DNA of 44,161 nt from Bacilli bacterium (GCA_024408655.1 JAKSUV010000008.1:1-44161); one strand, 5' to 3'; numbered from the stretch's first letter, positions 9,459-18,956 are shown. Numbers and translations are program-made. The notes: generated by a model not told the origin, from the sequence alone.

Positions 9459-11864
9459 TTAACTTACCACCACGTTCACAATTTTATTCTTCACGGTAAT
9501 GACCTTGCGAATGGTTTTTCCATCAATATGTTTCTTGATGACTTCGTTATTAAGGGCGATATTTTTCATTTCTTCATCACTCGCATTAGTCTTAATCTTG
9601 ACAGTTGTCTTCATCTTTCCGTTAACGCTTAAGGCGATTTCAATTTCATCTAACACAATTTTCGATTCATCATAAGTTGGCCAAGAAGCGTAGGCTAAGG
9701 AATTATGACTTCCTAAAAGCTCATTAATTTCTTCACCAATAAATGGACAAACGCAACTAAACATCTTTAAGAAATTAAGCATGTAAGGTTCATAGATTTG
9801 ATCCGCTTTATAAACTTCGTTAATAAAAATCATCATTTGGCTAATCGCGGTATTAAATTGAAGATTCGTAAAATCATCAGTTACTTTCTTCACCGTAAAG
9901 TTATAAATATAATCAAGTTTATGGTCATTATCTTTACTATAGTGTTTTGTGAGTTCATCGCTCGTATAAACCCGCCAGACGCGTTCAATAAAGCGTCTTG
10001 CTCCATCTAGTCCCGTCATACTCCAAGGCAGCGAGGCTTCTAGTGGCCCCATAAACATTTCGTATAAACGTAAGGAGTCCGCGCCGTATTGTTTAACAAT
10101 ATCATCGGGATTAATGACATTGCCACGACTCTTACTCATCTTCTCACCGTTTTCCCCTAAGATCATGCCTTGATGGAATAATTTCTTAAATGGTTCACTC
10201 GTTGGTACAACATTAATATCGTGTAAGAATTTATGCCAGAACCGCGCATAAAGTAGATGCAGTACCGCGTGTTCACTACCGCCAATATATAAATCCACTG
10301 GTAACCAGTGTTTTAATAAATCGGGATCCGCAATTGCGTGGTCGTTCTTTGGATCAATATAGCGGAGATAATACCAACAAGAACCCGCCCATTGAGGCAT
10401 CGTGTTCGTCTCGCGTTTATAGGTTTTATTATTTACTTTTACGTTTAACCAATCACCCGCATGAACAAGGGGCGACTCACCTGTTCCACTTGGTGCGTAC
10501 TTCTCTAGTTTTGGCAGAACCAAGGGTAAATCTTTTTCATTTAACGGCTTTAAATCATTCTCATCCATAAGCATTGGAATTGGTTCACCCCAATACCGTT
10601 GCCGGGAGAACAGCCAATCGCGTAATTTATAGTGAACGGTAAAGCTACCTGCTTTAATCTTCATTAATTGTTTGGTGATTTTTCGTTTCGCTTCATCAAT
10701 CATTAAGCCATTAATAAAATCACTATTAATGTGTTTTGCGTCTTCTTCCATTGCCGCTTTAGTAACATCACCTTCTAAGACTTGAATCATGGGGAGATGA
10801 TGAAGTTTAGCAAACGCGTAATCACGAGCATCATGAGCAGGGACCGCCATCACAGCGCCCGTCCCATAACTTGCTAAAACATAGTCGGCAATATAGATCG
10901 GGACTTCTTTTTGGTTAATGGGATTAATCGCATAGACCCCTAAAAACACGCCGGACTTATCTTTATTTAAATCGGTCCGTTCTAGATCAGATTTATGCGA
11001 AACTTTTTCAATATAGGCAAGGACTTCCGCTTTTTGTTCTTGACTCACAATCTCTTTTACTAATGGATGTTCAGGCGCTAAGGTGCAATAGGTGCAACCA
11101 AATAAAGTATCCGCGCGGGTCGTAAAGACATCAAAAGTTTTATTGCTACCTTTAATCTTAAAGGTTACCGTGGTCCCAATTGATTTACCAATCCAATTGG
11201 TTTGCATATCAATCGTGGACTTCGGCCAATCAAGTTCTTTTAAGCCATCAAGGAGTTTATCTGCGTATTTAGTAATCTTTAAAATCCATTGCCGCATAGG
11301 CATCCGGATAACCGGATAGCCACCCCGTTCACTTTTTCCATCAATTACTTCTTCATTAGCGAGAACCGTCCCTAGTTTCGGACAAAAGTTCACTGGGATA
11401 TTTTTTACTTCCGCTAGACCATGTTCATAGAGTTTTAGGAAAATCCATTGGGTCCATTTATAGTAACTTGGATCAATCGTAGAGATTTCTTTACTCCAGT
11501 CGTAAGAAAAACCTAAAGACTCAATTTGCTCTTTAAAGTGAGCGATATTTTTTCGCGTAAAGGCTTCGGGATGAACATTATTTTTTAAAGCGAATTGTTC
11601 CGCAGGTAAACCAAACGCATCCCAACCCATTGGATGAAGCACATTATAGCCTTGCATCCGTTTCATCCGTGCGATGATATCGCTCGCCGTATAGCCTTCC
11701 GGGTGACCAACGTGTAGCCCTTCGCCACTTGGATAAGGGAACATATCTAAGATGTAATATTTCGGTTTTTTAAAGTCGTGCGTATCGCAATAAAAAGTAT
11801 TGTGTTTTGCCCAATATTCTCGCCACTTTTTTTCGATGCTTAAATGCTCATATGTACGGCTCAT
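9459..11864 (-). CDS. leuS: Leucyl-tRNA synthetase
   Basis: An 801-residue class Ia synthetase that charges tRNA-Leu and edits mischarged products. Seen in order: the HIGH-type motif in [16 protein letters not shown], the catalytic [11 protein letters not shown], the editing domain with [12 protein letters not shown] and [13 protein letters not shown], and MSKSRGN (KMSKS loop), followed by the anticodon-binding C-terminus. Length is typical of bacteria. It heads a five-gene unit. The promoter -10 TATAAT (11874-11879, minus strand) lies only 9 bases before the ATG and there is no Shine-Dalgarno and no T-box leader, so a leaderless transcript is likely. Confidence 0.97.
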   Translation of the reverse strand: MSRTYEHLSIEKKWREYWAKHNTFYCDTHDFKKPKYYILDMFPYPSGEGLHVGHPEGYTASDIIARMKRMQGYNVLHPMGWDAFGLPAEQFALKNNVHPEAFTRKNIAHFKEQIESLGFSYDWSKEISTIDPSYYKWTQWIFLKLYEHGLAEVKNIPVNFCPKLGTVLANEEVIDGKSERGGYPVIRMPMRQWILKITKYADKLLDGLKELDWPKSTIDMQTNWIGKSIGTTVTFKIKGSNKTFDVFTTRADTLFGCTYCTLAPEHPLVKEIVSQEQKAEVLAYIEKVSHKSDLERTDLNKDKSGVFLGVYAINPINQKEVPIYIADYVLASYGTGAVMAVPAHDARDYAFAKLHHLPMIQVLEGDVTKAAMEEDAKHINSDFINGLMIDEAKRKITKQLMKIKAGSFTVHYKLRDWLFSRQRYWGEPIPMLMDENDLKPLNEKDLPLVLPKLEKYAPSGTGESPLVHAGDWLNVKVNNKTYKRETNTMPQWAGSCWYYLRYIDPKNDHAIADPDLLKHWLPVDLYIGGSEHAVLHLLYARFWHKFLHDINVVPTSEPFKKLFHQGMILGENGEKMSKSRGNVINPDDIVKQYGADSLRLYEMFMGPLEASLPWSMTGLDGARRFIERVWRVYTSDELTKHYSKDNDHKLDYIYNFTVKKVTDDFTNLQFNTAISQMMIFINEVYKADQIYEPYMLNFLKMFSCVCPFIGEEINELLGSHNSLAYASWPTYDESKIVLDEIEIALSVNGKMKTTVKIKTNASDEEMKNIALNNEVIKKHIDGKTIRKVITVKNKIVNVVVS

Positions 11865-11873
11865 ACTTGATAT

Positions 11874-11906
11874 ATTATATCAAAATTATTTGTTTTTGAT
11901 TATAAT
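11874..11906. promoter_or_regulatory. Divergent promoters of leuS and the 11915 gene
   Basis: Back-to-back TATAAT boxes are present, one for the minus strand (11874-11879, 9 bases from the leuS ATG) and one for the plus strand (11901-11906, 8 bases from the ATG at 11915). The segment is itself a near-palindrome. No convincing -35 box is visible for either. The spacing implies transcript starts at or within a few bases of both start codons. Confidence 0.55.
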
Positions 11907-11914
11907 AACTAGTG

Positions 11915-12373
11915 ATGAAGACAAGATTACGACCGAACCACAAGCTCACCTATTGCACCTTTTTTATTTTATGGGTCGCTTTAGCCGGACTCCTTTGGAC
12001 CATCTTTGGTAGTAAGTCATGGTTAGTCGAAACGATTGATTTAAGGAAAGAAGCTATTTATCTATCCGTGAGTTTTGTCGTGATGGTAATTGGGATGATT
12101 ATTTATATTAGTAAAATTTACTATGTCATCGAAGATGAACAGATCGTTCGGCATGGTAGTAAGATTATGATGTACCGCTTTAATAATATTGTTTATCTTG
12201 ATGAAAAATATAGTAAAAAACATGTCGATTTAAAATTCTATAGTAACAGTGGTTATTGGGTTTATCTTACTGATACCCGTCAACACGACTTATACAAAAT
12301 TATTAAACAAAAATCGCCGTTATTAGATTATGATGCCTTCCGGGCTAAATACCCTAAAGCCCCCGTTGACTAA
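11915..12373 (+). CDS. Small membrane protein, possible PH-like domain
   Basis: A 152-residue protein with two predicted membrane helices (about residues 12-33 and 47-69, rich in Ile, Val and Phe) and a soluble C-terminal half beginning YYVIEDEQIVRHGSK and rich in predicted beta strands. That architecture resembles bacterial PH-like (bPH/YdbS-type) proteins, but the match is by eye only. I chose the ATG at 11915 over the in-frame GTG at 11912. The TATAAT box is 8 bases before it and no Shine-Dalgarno exists. It precedes rpmB on the same strand with its own promoter between them. Confidence 0.7.
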   Translation: MKTRLRPNHKLTYCTFFILWVALAGLLWTIFGSKSWLVETIDLRKEAIYLSVSFVVMVIGMIIYISKIYYVIEDEQIVRHGSKIMMYRFNNIVYLDEKYSKKHVDLKFYSNSGYWVYLTDTRQHDLYKIIKQKSPLLDYDAFRAKYPKAPVD

Positions 12374-12377
12374 TAAC

Positions 12378-12412
12378 AAATAATTGCAATTATTTTTCTC
12401 CTCCCTTATAGT
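12378..12412 (+). promoter_or_regulatory. rpmB promoter with palindrome over the -35 box
   Basis: TTGCAA (12384-12389), a 17-base spacer and TATAGT (12407-12412) form a good promoter for rpmB. The -35 box sits in the centre of a perfect 18-base palindrome (12378-12395, AAATAATTGCAATTATTT), which could be an operator or a weak hairpin ending the upstream gene. Confidence 0.6.
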
Positions 12413-12439
12413 ATTAAGTGCGATTTACGAGGTAAATAT

Positions 12440-12694
12440 ATGAGTAGAGTTTGTCCAGTGACTGGTAAAGGTCCATTAAGTGGTAATAACCGGAGCCACT
12501 CTTTAAGAGCGACTCGTCGGGTCCAAAATCCAAATTTACAAAAATTTAAATTAAACGTGAACGGCAAGATGATTACTGTCCGTTTAAGTGCGCGTGGCTA
12601 TCGGACATTAATGAAAGCCCAAAAAGCGAAGACAAAGAAAGTCGCAACCCCAAAAGCGGAAGCCAAAGCGCCCGCTACAGAAGCTGCGAAGTAA
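12440..12694 (+). CDS. rpmB: Ribosomal protein L28 (bL28)
   Basis: This 84-residue protein of the large ribosomal subunit has the family opening MSRVCPVTGKGPLSGNNRSH, then NLQKFKLNVNGK and TVRLSARGYRTL. The usual Firmicute protein is about 62 residues. Here the C-terminus carries an extra Lys/Ala/Pro-rich tail (about residues 63-84), probably disordered. Only one Cys is present, so it is not a zinc-ribbon form. A GAGGT Shine-Dalgarno lies 8 bases before the ATG and the promoter is at 12384-12412. Confidence 0.97.
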   Translation: MSRVCPVTGKGPLSGNNRSHSLRATRRVQNPNLQKFKLNVNGKMITVRLSARGYRTLMKAQKAKTKKVATPKAEAKAPATEAAK

Positions 12695-12723
12695 TTAATT
12701 AAGTAATAATGTATAATAATGGC

Positions 12724-13308
12724 ATGATTAAAAAACTTGCTTTTTTCTTGATATTATTCGTGCCGTTTACGAGTTTATTTAGTTGTCAAAAAACGCTTGA
12801 CGATAAAATTGACAGTCAAGAAGAACTAGAAAAGGCAATGCTATTTACGGACATAGAATATTTACAATGTGATTTTTTAGGCGAAAAACAAACAAGACGA
12901 CAAAACGAATATTCTCCCAGTGTGTTTCATAAGATAACGAATGGACCGGAAAATTCTAACGTATATTATGAGCTCACTCCGGATGGAAAATGCTATCTTT
13001 ACGAATATGAAGATGACGAATGGTCAAAAACAAGTACTTCTCCTGAAGCATTTAACACTCCTCGCATTTTAGCTGGGCAACTTCATTTTGATCAAGTCAT
13101 AGAACTAGTGCACTACGATGATTTTACATACAAAAACGGACAATACACTGATAAAGTTAAAATAGAAGGAGTTACGATAGATTACGCTCTCAAATTTTTG
13201 GACAATAAACTGATTTTCTTTTCTAGTACTCGGAGTAATGGCGAAAAAGAAGAAGGTAGTTTTACTTATAATCAATCTACACCTGAACTACCAGAAGTAG
13301 ATTCTTAG
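12724..13308 (+). CDS. Predicted lipoprotein of unknown function
   Basis: A 194-residue protein with a short positive N-terminus, a hydrophobic stretch and a lipobox ending LFSC (Cys at about residue 21), so it should be lipid-anchored on the outer face of the membrane. The rest is acidic and predicted to be mostly beta, with no family I recognise. I chose the ATG at 12724 (MIKKLAFF) rather than 12709, because TATAAT (12712-12717) lies only 6 bases before it and would be inside the longer gene. No Shine-Dalgarno is seen. AGA and ATA codons are more frequent than in the core genes nearby. A terminator follows at 13320. Confidence 0.75.
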   Translation: MIKKLAFFLILFVPFTSLFSCQKTLDDKIDSQEELEKAMLFTDIEYLQCDFLGEKQTRRQNEYSPSVFHKITNGPENSNVYYELTPDGKCYLYEYEDDEWSKTSTSPEAFNTPRILAGQLHFDQVIELVHYDDFTYKNGQYTDKVKIEGVTIDYALKFLDNKLIFFSSTRSNGEKEEGSFTYNQSTPELPEVDS

Positions 13309-13319
13309 CCGCCTTAGAC

Positions 13320-13348
13320 CGCTCACCTTTCGTGAGCGTTTTCTTTCT
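13320..13348 (+). terminator. Intrinsic terminator after the lipoprotein gene
   Basis: A 7-bp GC-rich stem CGCTCAC-CTTTC-GTGAGCG (13320-13338) is followed by TTTTCTTTC. It lies 11 bases after the stop of the 12724 lipoprotein gene. Confidence 0.85.
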
Positions 13349-13354
13349 TCCTTT

Positions 13355-13516
13355 CTAACTTCTTGCCCCTCCATAATACATAATAGGCATAATCTTAAAT
13401 TCTTTAATCACACTACTCGCGCGCTTCTCACCGTGCCTAACTAACGCTAAACATAAAATAAGTTTTTTAGTCAGGGACGTATTTTGAGTCCTATTAAGTA
13501 AAAATTGTACTTGCAC
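13355..13516 (-). CDS. Possible small ORF, 53 codons, unknown
   Basis: An open frame of 58 codons between stops runs on the minus strand through the otherwise empty 13349-13555 gap. The first usable start is GTG at 13516. The product would contain a basic segment LVRHGEKRASS and end MYYGGARS. There is no good Shine-Dalgarno, and the frame lies antisense to the promoter of the DUF4143 ATPase. It could be a remnant of a longer gene or chance. I do not recognise it. Confidence 0.2.
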   Translation of the reverse strand: MQVQFLLNRTQNTSLTKKLILCLALVRHGEKRASSVIKEFKIMPIMYYGGARS

Positions 13517-13538
13517 TCCAAAAAATACTTAATATAAT
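13511..13538 (+). promoter_or_regulatory. Promoter of the AAA/DUF4143 gene
   Basis: TTGCAC (13511-13516), a 16-base spacer and TATAAT (13533-13538) lie 17 bases before the ATG at 13556. A GAGG element at about 13545 is a weak ribosome-binding site. Confidence 0.6.
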
Positions 13539-13555
13539 ATTAATGAGGCAACTCA

Positions 13556-14788
13556 ATGATTAAAAGAACTATATATAAATATATTGTCAAAAAAATAAGA
13601 ACAAAACCGGTAGTGGTGATAACTGGTTCAAGACAAGTTGGCAAATCTACCTTGTGTAAAATATTAGTTGAAAAAGAGCATTTTAATTATGTATCACTAG
13701 ATAACACTAGAGATTTAGCTTCAGCTATTAATGATCCGGCCGCATTTTTAAAAGACCATAAATTCCCGCTTATAATTGATGAAGTGCAAAAATGTCCGGC
13801 AATTTTTTTGGAAATTGAATCGATTGTTAATAAACGCAAATTTGATGGATTCGCAAATGAAGGGATGTATGTTCTTACTGGGAGCCAATCCTATAATTTA
13901 ATGGAAAATGTCACCGAATCATTAGCGGGTAGAGCTACTTTTATCACTATGTCTCCGCTTAGCAATAAAGAGGTAAATAACAAAGAGGAATTACCTTTTG
14001 AAATTGACCAACTTAAAAACGATAAAAACGTAAAAGAAAATAAAGATACATATGATGATCTTTATAAAAATATTGTTCGTGGATTTTATCCTGAGATATT
14101 TGATAAAAATATAATTGACATTGATTCCTTTTATTCTGATTACGTAATGAGTTACATCGAAAGAGATGTTTCACAAATTATCAATTTGAAGGATAAATTA
14201 CAGTTTCAAAGATTTATGGAAGTTGTTGCATCTTTAACCGGTGAAGAATTAATTTCTGATAATCTTGCAAAAATAATCGGAGTCACATCTAAAACCATTG
14301 ATTCTTGGATCAGCATTCTTGTATCAGGCAATATAATCACACTTCTCCAACCTTATTACGAAAATTCGGTTACTAAACGAGTCGTTAAAAGACCGAAACT
14401 AATTTTTAATGATACGGGTTTAGCATGTTATTTAGCGGGGTTAAATAATCCAATTGTATTAAAAAAATCTAGATTTAGCGGCAGATTTGTTGAAACTTAT
14501 ATAATCAATGAGATTATTAAATCTTTTAATAATAACGGAATTAACGCCAAATTTTATTATTATCGAGACACCAACCAACACGAAATTGATTTAATCATCA
14601 AGCATAATGGCATTTTAAACTTAATCGAATGTAAATCAGGTGTCATGTATAGCGCATCGGATATTAAGGCTTTTGACCAATTAAAAAATTCCGCTTTTGA
14701 AATACGTGGAAGTGGAATCGTTTGTAATACTGATAAACCATATTCATTAAAGCCTGGTTTTTACGCTATTCCAATTAAATCTCTTTAA
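13556..14788 (+). CDS. AAA-family ATPase with DUF4143 domain
   Basis: A 410-residue protein of the widespread AAA_14/DUF4143 group. Walker A is GSRQVGKST (residues 24-32), Walker B is FPLIIDEVQ with the adjacent KCP, and sensor-like LTGSQSYNL follows. The C-terminal half has the nuclease-like strand pattern EIDLII...NLIECKSG typical of DUF4143 proteins. Their role is not settled; they are found in variable loci and are sometimes linked to mobile or defence functions. AGA and ATA codons are frequent from the first line, unlike the CGN/ATT-ATC preference of neighbours, which suggests horizontal acquisition. It stands alone, between a terminator and a convergent operon. Confidence 0.85.
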   Translation: MIKRTIYKYIVKKIRTKPVVVITGSRQVGKSTLCKILVEKEHFNYVSLDNTRDLASAINDPAAFLKDHKFPLIIDEVQKCPAIFLEIESIVNKRKFDGFANEGMYVLTGSQSYNLMENVTESLAGRATFITMSPLSNKEVNNKEELPFEIDQLKNDKNVKENKDTYDDLYKNIVRGFYPEIFDKNIIDIDSFYSDYVMSYIERDVSQIINLKDKLQFQRFMEVVASLTGEELISDNLAKIIGVTSKTIDSWISILVSGNIITLLQPYYENSVTKRVVKRPKLIFNDTGLACYLAGLNNPIVLKKSRFSGRFVETYIINEIIKSFNNNGINAKFYYYRDTNQHEIDLIIKHNGILNLIECKSGVMYSASDIKAFDQLKNSAFEIRGSGIVCNTDKPYSLKPGFYAIPIKSL

Positions 14789-14866
14789 AAGAATTATCAG
14801 TTGCAAACAACGTGAACATCGATCCGTTTTGGGGTGCACTGCACTTGTATGGTTGCTCTTTATTTT

Positions 14867-16054
14867 TTATTTATTATAAGGAACTTCAAGCACAATATCA
14901 CTTAACGGATATGAACAGCACGGATGAATCCAGTTAAAGGTATAGTCGGCTAAGCGACGACCTTCGGTTTCTTTTGGTGCATAGATTTTGCCACTAACAA
15001 GTAATGAATGGCACCACCCACATTCACCGCTCCGACAACGGCTTGGCGCGTGGACCCCACCTTTTTCCATTGCGTTAAGTAAAGTCTCATTACTATGGCA
15101 GGTGAGATGATATTTCTTATCCCGCATAATAACAGTGAGTTTATAACTCTTATTAATCGCGTCTTTCGGGAAATCTTTATCCTTTGTTGGATCACCATAT
15201 TCCCCAAACGCTTCTTTTCTAAACCGACGACGGGTGAGTTTAAGTTCTTTCGCCACCTTATCCATCGCGCGATATAAACCACGTGGACCACAAACAAAGA
15301 GGGAATAATCACCCTTCGCGTACTTCTTAATAATCTTAGCGGTAATAAAGCCATCCTTATCTTCTAAGACATAGGCAACTTTTACTTTCTTACATTTTTT
15401 CGTAATCGCGTCTAATTCATCTTTAAAGAGTAATGCACTCTTATTTTTTGCTCCGTAGATGATAGTAAGATTAAAGTCTTCGGTACCATCAGCGATCGCT
15501 TCCGCCATGGCGATAAATGGAGTGATACCACTGCCACCCGCGACGGCAACAACGGTCTTCGCATCGCGAATGGGGCTATAGTAGAATTCGCCTTGGGGAC
15601 CTGAGATCTTAACCGCTTGCCCCACTTTCCATTTCTTGTTAACTTCTTTTGAAGAGAAGCCATCAACATTATCTTTAATGGTAATCACGTAGTGAGAATC
15701 TTTGCCTAACGCTTTCTTGGGTGAAGAAGAAATTGAGAAGGGACGGCTCACCACTACTTTCCCCACTTTGATATCAAGGACCACGTATTGACCAGCGCGG
15801 AAATAAGCAAGTGGCTTATTTTCGGTTGAGGTTAAAACAAAGCTTTTCGCATTCGCCCGGGCAATGACTTTACTCACTTTCGTTAATTGACTCGCGGGGT
15901 GGAGAGCATCCACTAATTTATTCGCGGGATAATCAAACGGGTGGAGTTCATCACTCGCCGCTTCGATGTGTTTATTTCTTTCTTTCACTAAGCCTAAAAA
16001 CGCACCAACGCCTAAGCCTTTTAAATGTTTTTTATCGTAATTATACTTCGCCAT
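14867..16054 (-). CDS. Flavin reductase with C-terminal 2Fe-2S ferredoxin domain
   Basis: A 395-residue oxidoreductase. An N-terminal extension (about 1-50) leads into a ferredoxin-NADP-reductase FAD domain with RPFSISSSP, an NAD(P)-binding domain with GGSGITPFIAMAE and LFVCGPRGLY, and a plant-type [2Fe-2S] domain with SRCRSGECGWC plus a distal Cys in HPCCSYP. It should pass electrons from NAD(P)H through FAD and the cluster to a partner. The partner is probably the CrtI-like flavoprotein encoded 2 bases upstream. AAAGGAG within the end of that gene serves as its Shine-Dalgarno. The physiological acceptor is unknown. Confidence 0.88.
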   Translation of the reverse strand: MAKYNYDKKHLKGLGVGAFLGLVKERNKHIEAASDELHPFDYPANKLVDALHPASQLTKVSKVIARANAKSFVLTSTENKPLAYFRAGQYVVLDIKVGKVVVSRPFSISSSPKKALGKDSHYVITIKDNVDGFSSKEVNKKWKVGQAVKISGPQGEFYYSPIRDAKTVVAVAGGSGITPFIAMAEAIADGTEDFNLTIIYGAKNKSALLFKDELDAITKKCKKVKVAYVLEDKDGFITAKIIKKYAKGDYSLFVCGPRGLYRAMDKVAKELKLTRRRFRKEAFGEYGDPTKDKDFPKDAINKSYKLTVIMRDKKYHLTCHSNETLLNAMEKGGVHAPSRCRSGECGWCHSLLVSGKIYAPKETEGRRLADYTFNWIHPCCSYPLSDIVLEVPYNK

Positions 16055-16056
16055 AA

Positions 16057-17607
16057 TTATTCTCCTTTCGCCATATCAAGTAAGGCGTAACGGGCTTGTT
16101 CGCGTCCGCTTAAATAAGATTGGGAATAACCATCCATCTGGGTGCCATGGCCACCACAAATTCTTAACCGTTTAATCGTGTGATCAAGCTTATGACCAGA
16201 TTGGACACGCGCAAACATACCATCCCAATTTTGTGGAATATAACCATAGGTATTACCATTTGGTGAACCAACGTAACGCGCCCAAGTAGTGGGTGTTGCA
16301 ATCACCACTTCTTCGATATGATCATGGATATTCACTTTCATATCTTTTTCGAATTGTTTAATCGCGTCCATCGTGATTTTATCTTTAAACTTAAAGTAGT
16401 TTTCGGGTGTGACACCTTTCATAATGTCGCAATCATAGAATTTGGTGAATTGGAGTAAGCAAGTGCCTTTGGGTGAACAATCCGGAATCACTTCGTTAAG
16501 AATCGTAATGCAGTTTTCCTTGTGGGTTTCTAAGCTCTTACTATTTTCAAATTGAATCCGGTTATTACCAGTCGTCCGAATGAAAGTGTCATATCGACCA
16601 TCTAGACCTAACTCTTTCGCCGTGACATCTAAGGCAAAATACACCGTGAGACAAGGTTGTCCAATATGGCGTGCGTTCATGCTCTTACGGTCACGCACTG
16701 GCACTTCTTTTGGATCCATCATCTTGCCAAATACGGTTCCAGGATGGATATTAGCAATCACATAGTCCGCACTAATATAGGTGCCATCGTTTAAGGTCAC
16801 GCCATGACAAACATTATCACGGACATCAAAACTCTTCACGGGCGAACAATACCAAATATCGCCACCCATCTTCCGAATCGCTGCATCAAAGGCCAGCGAA
16901 ATTTCATGACTCCGGTCATGACAAATATAAGGTTTCCGGTAAATATAGCTATAAGTCATAAACGCGTACACCGCGAAGGACATCGAGTCGCTAGGTGTCG
17001 CAATATAGTCCCAATAAGATTCAATAATTTCTCTAGCTTTATCAGGCATTCCAATCTTTCTTAACATCGTGTCAGTGTCAATTGGAACAAGTTTCATGAG
17101 GTCTTTCCATTGGAAGAGCATTTTCATTTTGGCTAAGCCACCGGGTTCATTGTGATAAGAGTCTAACCATTCGACACCATCGGTAAACATCCGGCCAAAT
17201 TCTAAGAAGGTTTCCACGCTCTTACGGCAACCAGGCACTGCTTTTTCCATCGCATCCGCAAACGCCTTTACGCCTACTGGCATATACACGTTAAACGGAT
17301 CTTTTTTATCTAAACTAATTGAGCAGAAGGCTTCGTTCATCGCGACCCACTTCACTTGTAAGCCATAGCTATCAAGTAAACGACGGACCGCACCCGCAGT
17401 TTCGCCTTCACCAACCGAACACATTTCGTGTAAAGTGGCTTCAAACTCGAAACGGCCACGACGGAAACTCGTCGCACAACCACCGGGTAAATTATGTTTC
17501 TCAAGTAAGAGAACTTTTTTGTGATTTTGGGCTAAATAAGCCGCGGCTGAAAGGCCGCCATTACCAGCCCCAACAACCACCACGTCATAGTGTAATTGAT
17601 TGCTCAT
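16057..17607 (-). CDS. CrtI/retinol-saturase-like FAD oxidoreductase
   Basis: A 516-residue flavoprotein of the phytoene desaturase superfamily. The Rossmann dinucleotide loop is [17 protein letters not shown] (about residues 10-26), followed by [19 protein letters not shown]. The C-terminal FAD motif is [25 protein letters not shown]. No carotenoid or isoprenoid-assembly gene lies beside it, so carotenoid desaturation is not supported. Saturation or isomerisation of another polyunsaturated lipid or retinoid-like compound is possible. GAGGT 9 bases before the ATG is a clear Shine-Dalgarno, and TATAAT boxes lie upstream on the minus strand. It forms a two-gene unit with the ferredoxin-type reductase. 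Confidence 0.85.
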   Translation of the reverse strand: MSNQLHYDVVVVGAGNGGLSAAAYLAQNHKKVLLLEKHNLPGGCATSFRRGRFEFEATLHEMCSVGEGETAGAVRRLLDSYGLQVKWVAMNEAFCSISLDKKDPFNVYMPVGVKAFADAMEKAVPGCRKSVETFLEFGRMFTDGVEWLDSYHNEPGGLAKMKMLFQWKDLMKLVPIDTDTMLRKIGMPDKAREIIESYWDYIATPSDSMSFAVYAFMTYSYIYRKPYICHDRSHEISLAFDAAIRKMGGDIWYCSPVKSFDVRDNVCHGVTLNDGTYISADYVIANIHPGTVFGKMMDPKEVPVRDRKSMNARHIGQPCLTVYFALDVTAKELGLDGRYDTFIRTTGNNRIQFENSKSLETHKENCITILNEVIPDCSPKGTCLLQFTKFYDCDIMKGVTPENYFKFKDKITMDAIKQFEKDMKVNIHDHIEEVVIATPTTWARYVGSPNGNTYGYIPQNWDGMFARVQSGHKLDHTIKRLRICGGHGTQMDGYSQSYLSGREQARYALLDMAKGE

Positions 17608-17693
17608 ATTTTCGTTACCTCTTTAATATAATTAAAGCACATTATATTGAAGAAATGCAAAAATATCATTATAATTAACTCGCCTTAAAAACT

Positions 17694-17784
17694 GGAGGAT
17701 TACCCAAGTGGCTGAAGGGGCGGGCTTGGAAAGCTCGTAGGCCTGTAACAGGGCGCTAGGGTTCAAATCCCTAATCCTCCGCCA
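17694..17784 (+). tRNA. tRNA-Ser (GGA anticodon)
   Basis: A class II tRNA of about 90 bases with acceptor GGAGGAT/ATCCTCC, anticodon stem CGGGC/GCTCG with loop TTGGAAA (anticodon GGA), a long variable arm (TAGGCCTGTAACAGGGCGCTA region), T-arm GGTTCAAATCC and an encoded CCA. It reads UCC and UCU. Confidence 0.96.
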
Positions 17785-17794
17785 ATTAAATCGA

Positions 17795-17822
17795 CGGTAT
17801 TGTACTAGCAATATCGTTTTTT
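17795..17822 (+). terminator. Intrinsic terminator after tRNA-Ser
   Basis: Stem CGGTATTG/CAATATCG (17795-17802 with 17809-17816) is followed by TTTTTT. It ends the tRNA-Ser transcript 38 bases after the CCA. Confidence 0.85.
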
Positions 17823-17837
17823 GTTAAATAAACGAAA

Positions 17838-18902
17838 TTATTTTATCTTCCGTAAGCGGAAATTGCCGTAGACTTGTTTAATACTCGTCACGCTAATAAA
17901 ACTCTTTGGATCAGCGTCCCGCACTAGTTTAATAACTTGAGGGGTTTCGTAGGTGGAAACAATCGCATAAATAATAATTCGTTCTTCGCCCGTAAACGCG
18001 CCTTTAGAACGGACAATGGTCGCCCCGTGGGGAATATTCGCTAAAAGTAATTTTGGTAGATTCTCCACTTTCGTAATAATTTGAATTTGTTCCTTTTTAT
18101 TAGTCCGGGTGATTAAATCAATCACGGTCGCCGACACAAACGAGAAAATCGTGACAAATAACAAGATTACAATCGCATTCGCAACCGCATCAGGTCCGGG
18201 TGTCCCTGATTGTACTTCTGAGAAACCACTTAAGATGGCAAATAACGCAAAGATCACCGAGTTAATTAAAATATTATAACGCCCGATATTGCTTGATTTT
18301 CTCATTGAGAAATAGTAACCAATCGTATCCACACCACCCGAAGATCCACCACAGGCAAATGAAAAGCTACTCGCGACCCCAGAAAATATACCAGCTAGCA
18401 TCGCGCGAGTTAATAAACCCGCTTGAATAATTGGGCCGTCACCTATTTTAATGACACAAGCAATTTGGGTAGCAAGTGTATCGATAAATCCAAAATTAAT
18501 GAAGTTAGTTAATAACGAAGTAGCCACAACGTTAATGGTGGTAAATAAGGCAAAGCGGAAACTAATCTTGCGGAACGCTAAGATAATAATTGGGATATTA
18601 ATAATCGCATAGGAAATTGAATAAATAAGGGTCATATTTTCATTCGTGCCCGTCGACATATTGAAAATTAAAGCAATAATCCGCGCTAGACCACTACTCC
18701 CGCCCGAAATAATTGGTAGGGCTTCAGGAGTCCCTTCACTCATCGTGGGTGATTGAAATATTTTAAAAGTTAAAGCAAAAAGCAAAGCCGCTAATAAAGT
18801 GAGCAAAATCGAATTGAAATATTCGGTAAATATTTTAGTTTTCGGATGCTTATTTAGGTAAGCGTTGACTTTATCTTTCTGGGTCGCAAGCACGTTTTTC
18901 AT
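17838..18902 (-). CDS. YitT-family membrane protein
   Basis: A 354-residue protein with an N-terminal DUF161-type membrane region (about residues 25-265, glycine-rich helices including SGGSSGLARI and ACGGSSGGVDTIGYY) and a C-terminal soluble DUF2179 domain (about 275-350, with ATIVRSKGAFTGEERIIIYAIV). The family is common in Firmicutes and has no firmly known transport substrate. On the minus strand TTGAGT, a 16-base spacer and TATACT lie 20-50 bases before the ATG. No strong Shine-Dalgarno is seen. It is divergent from the 19048 gene. Confidence 0.88.
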   Translation of the reverse strand: MKNVLATQKDKVNAYLNKHPKTKIFTEYFNSILLTLLAALLFALTFKIFQSPTMSEGTPEALPIISGGSSGLARIIALIFNMSTGTNENMTLIYSISYAIINIPIIILAFRKISFRFALFTTINVVATSLLTNFINFGFIDTLATQIACVIKIGDGPIIQAGLLTRAMLAGIFSGVASSFSFACGGSSGGVDTIGYYFSMRKSSNIGRYNILINSVIFALFAILSGFSEVQSGTPGPDAVANAIVILLFVTIFSFVSATVIDLITRTNKKEQIQIITKVENLPKLLLANIPHGATIVRSKGAFTGEERIIIYAIVSTYETPQVIKLVRDADPKSFISVTSIKQVYGNFRLRKIK

Positions 18903-18956
18903 CGTTTAGTACTCTTATTCTAGTATAAGTCCATAAAAATACAACTCAAACAAAAA

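Noticed and set aside
13556-14788. DUF4143 ATPase as part of a toxin-antitoxin or defence island
   Set aside because: There is no adjacent nuclease, toxin or phage gene; only the atypical codon use supports transfer.
14789-14866. Terminator between the DUF4143 gene and the reductase gene
   Set aside because: A T-rich run is present, but I could not draw a convincing stem next to it on either strand.
16057-17607. Carotenoid phytoene desaturase
   Set aside because: The superfamily fold is clear, but no phytoene synthase or other carotenoid gene is nearby, so the specific function is not supported.
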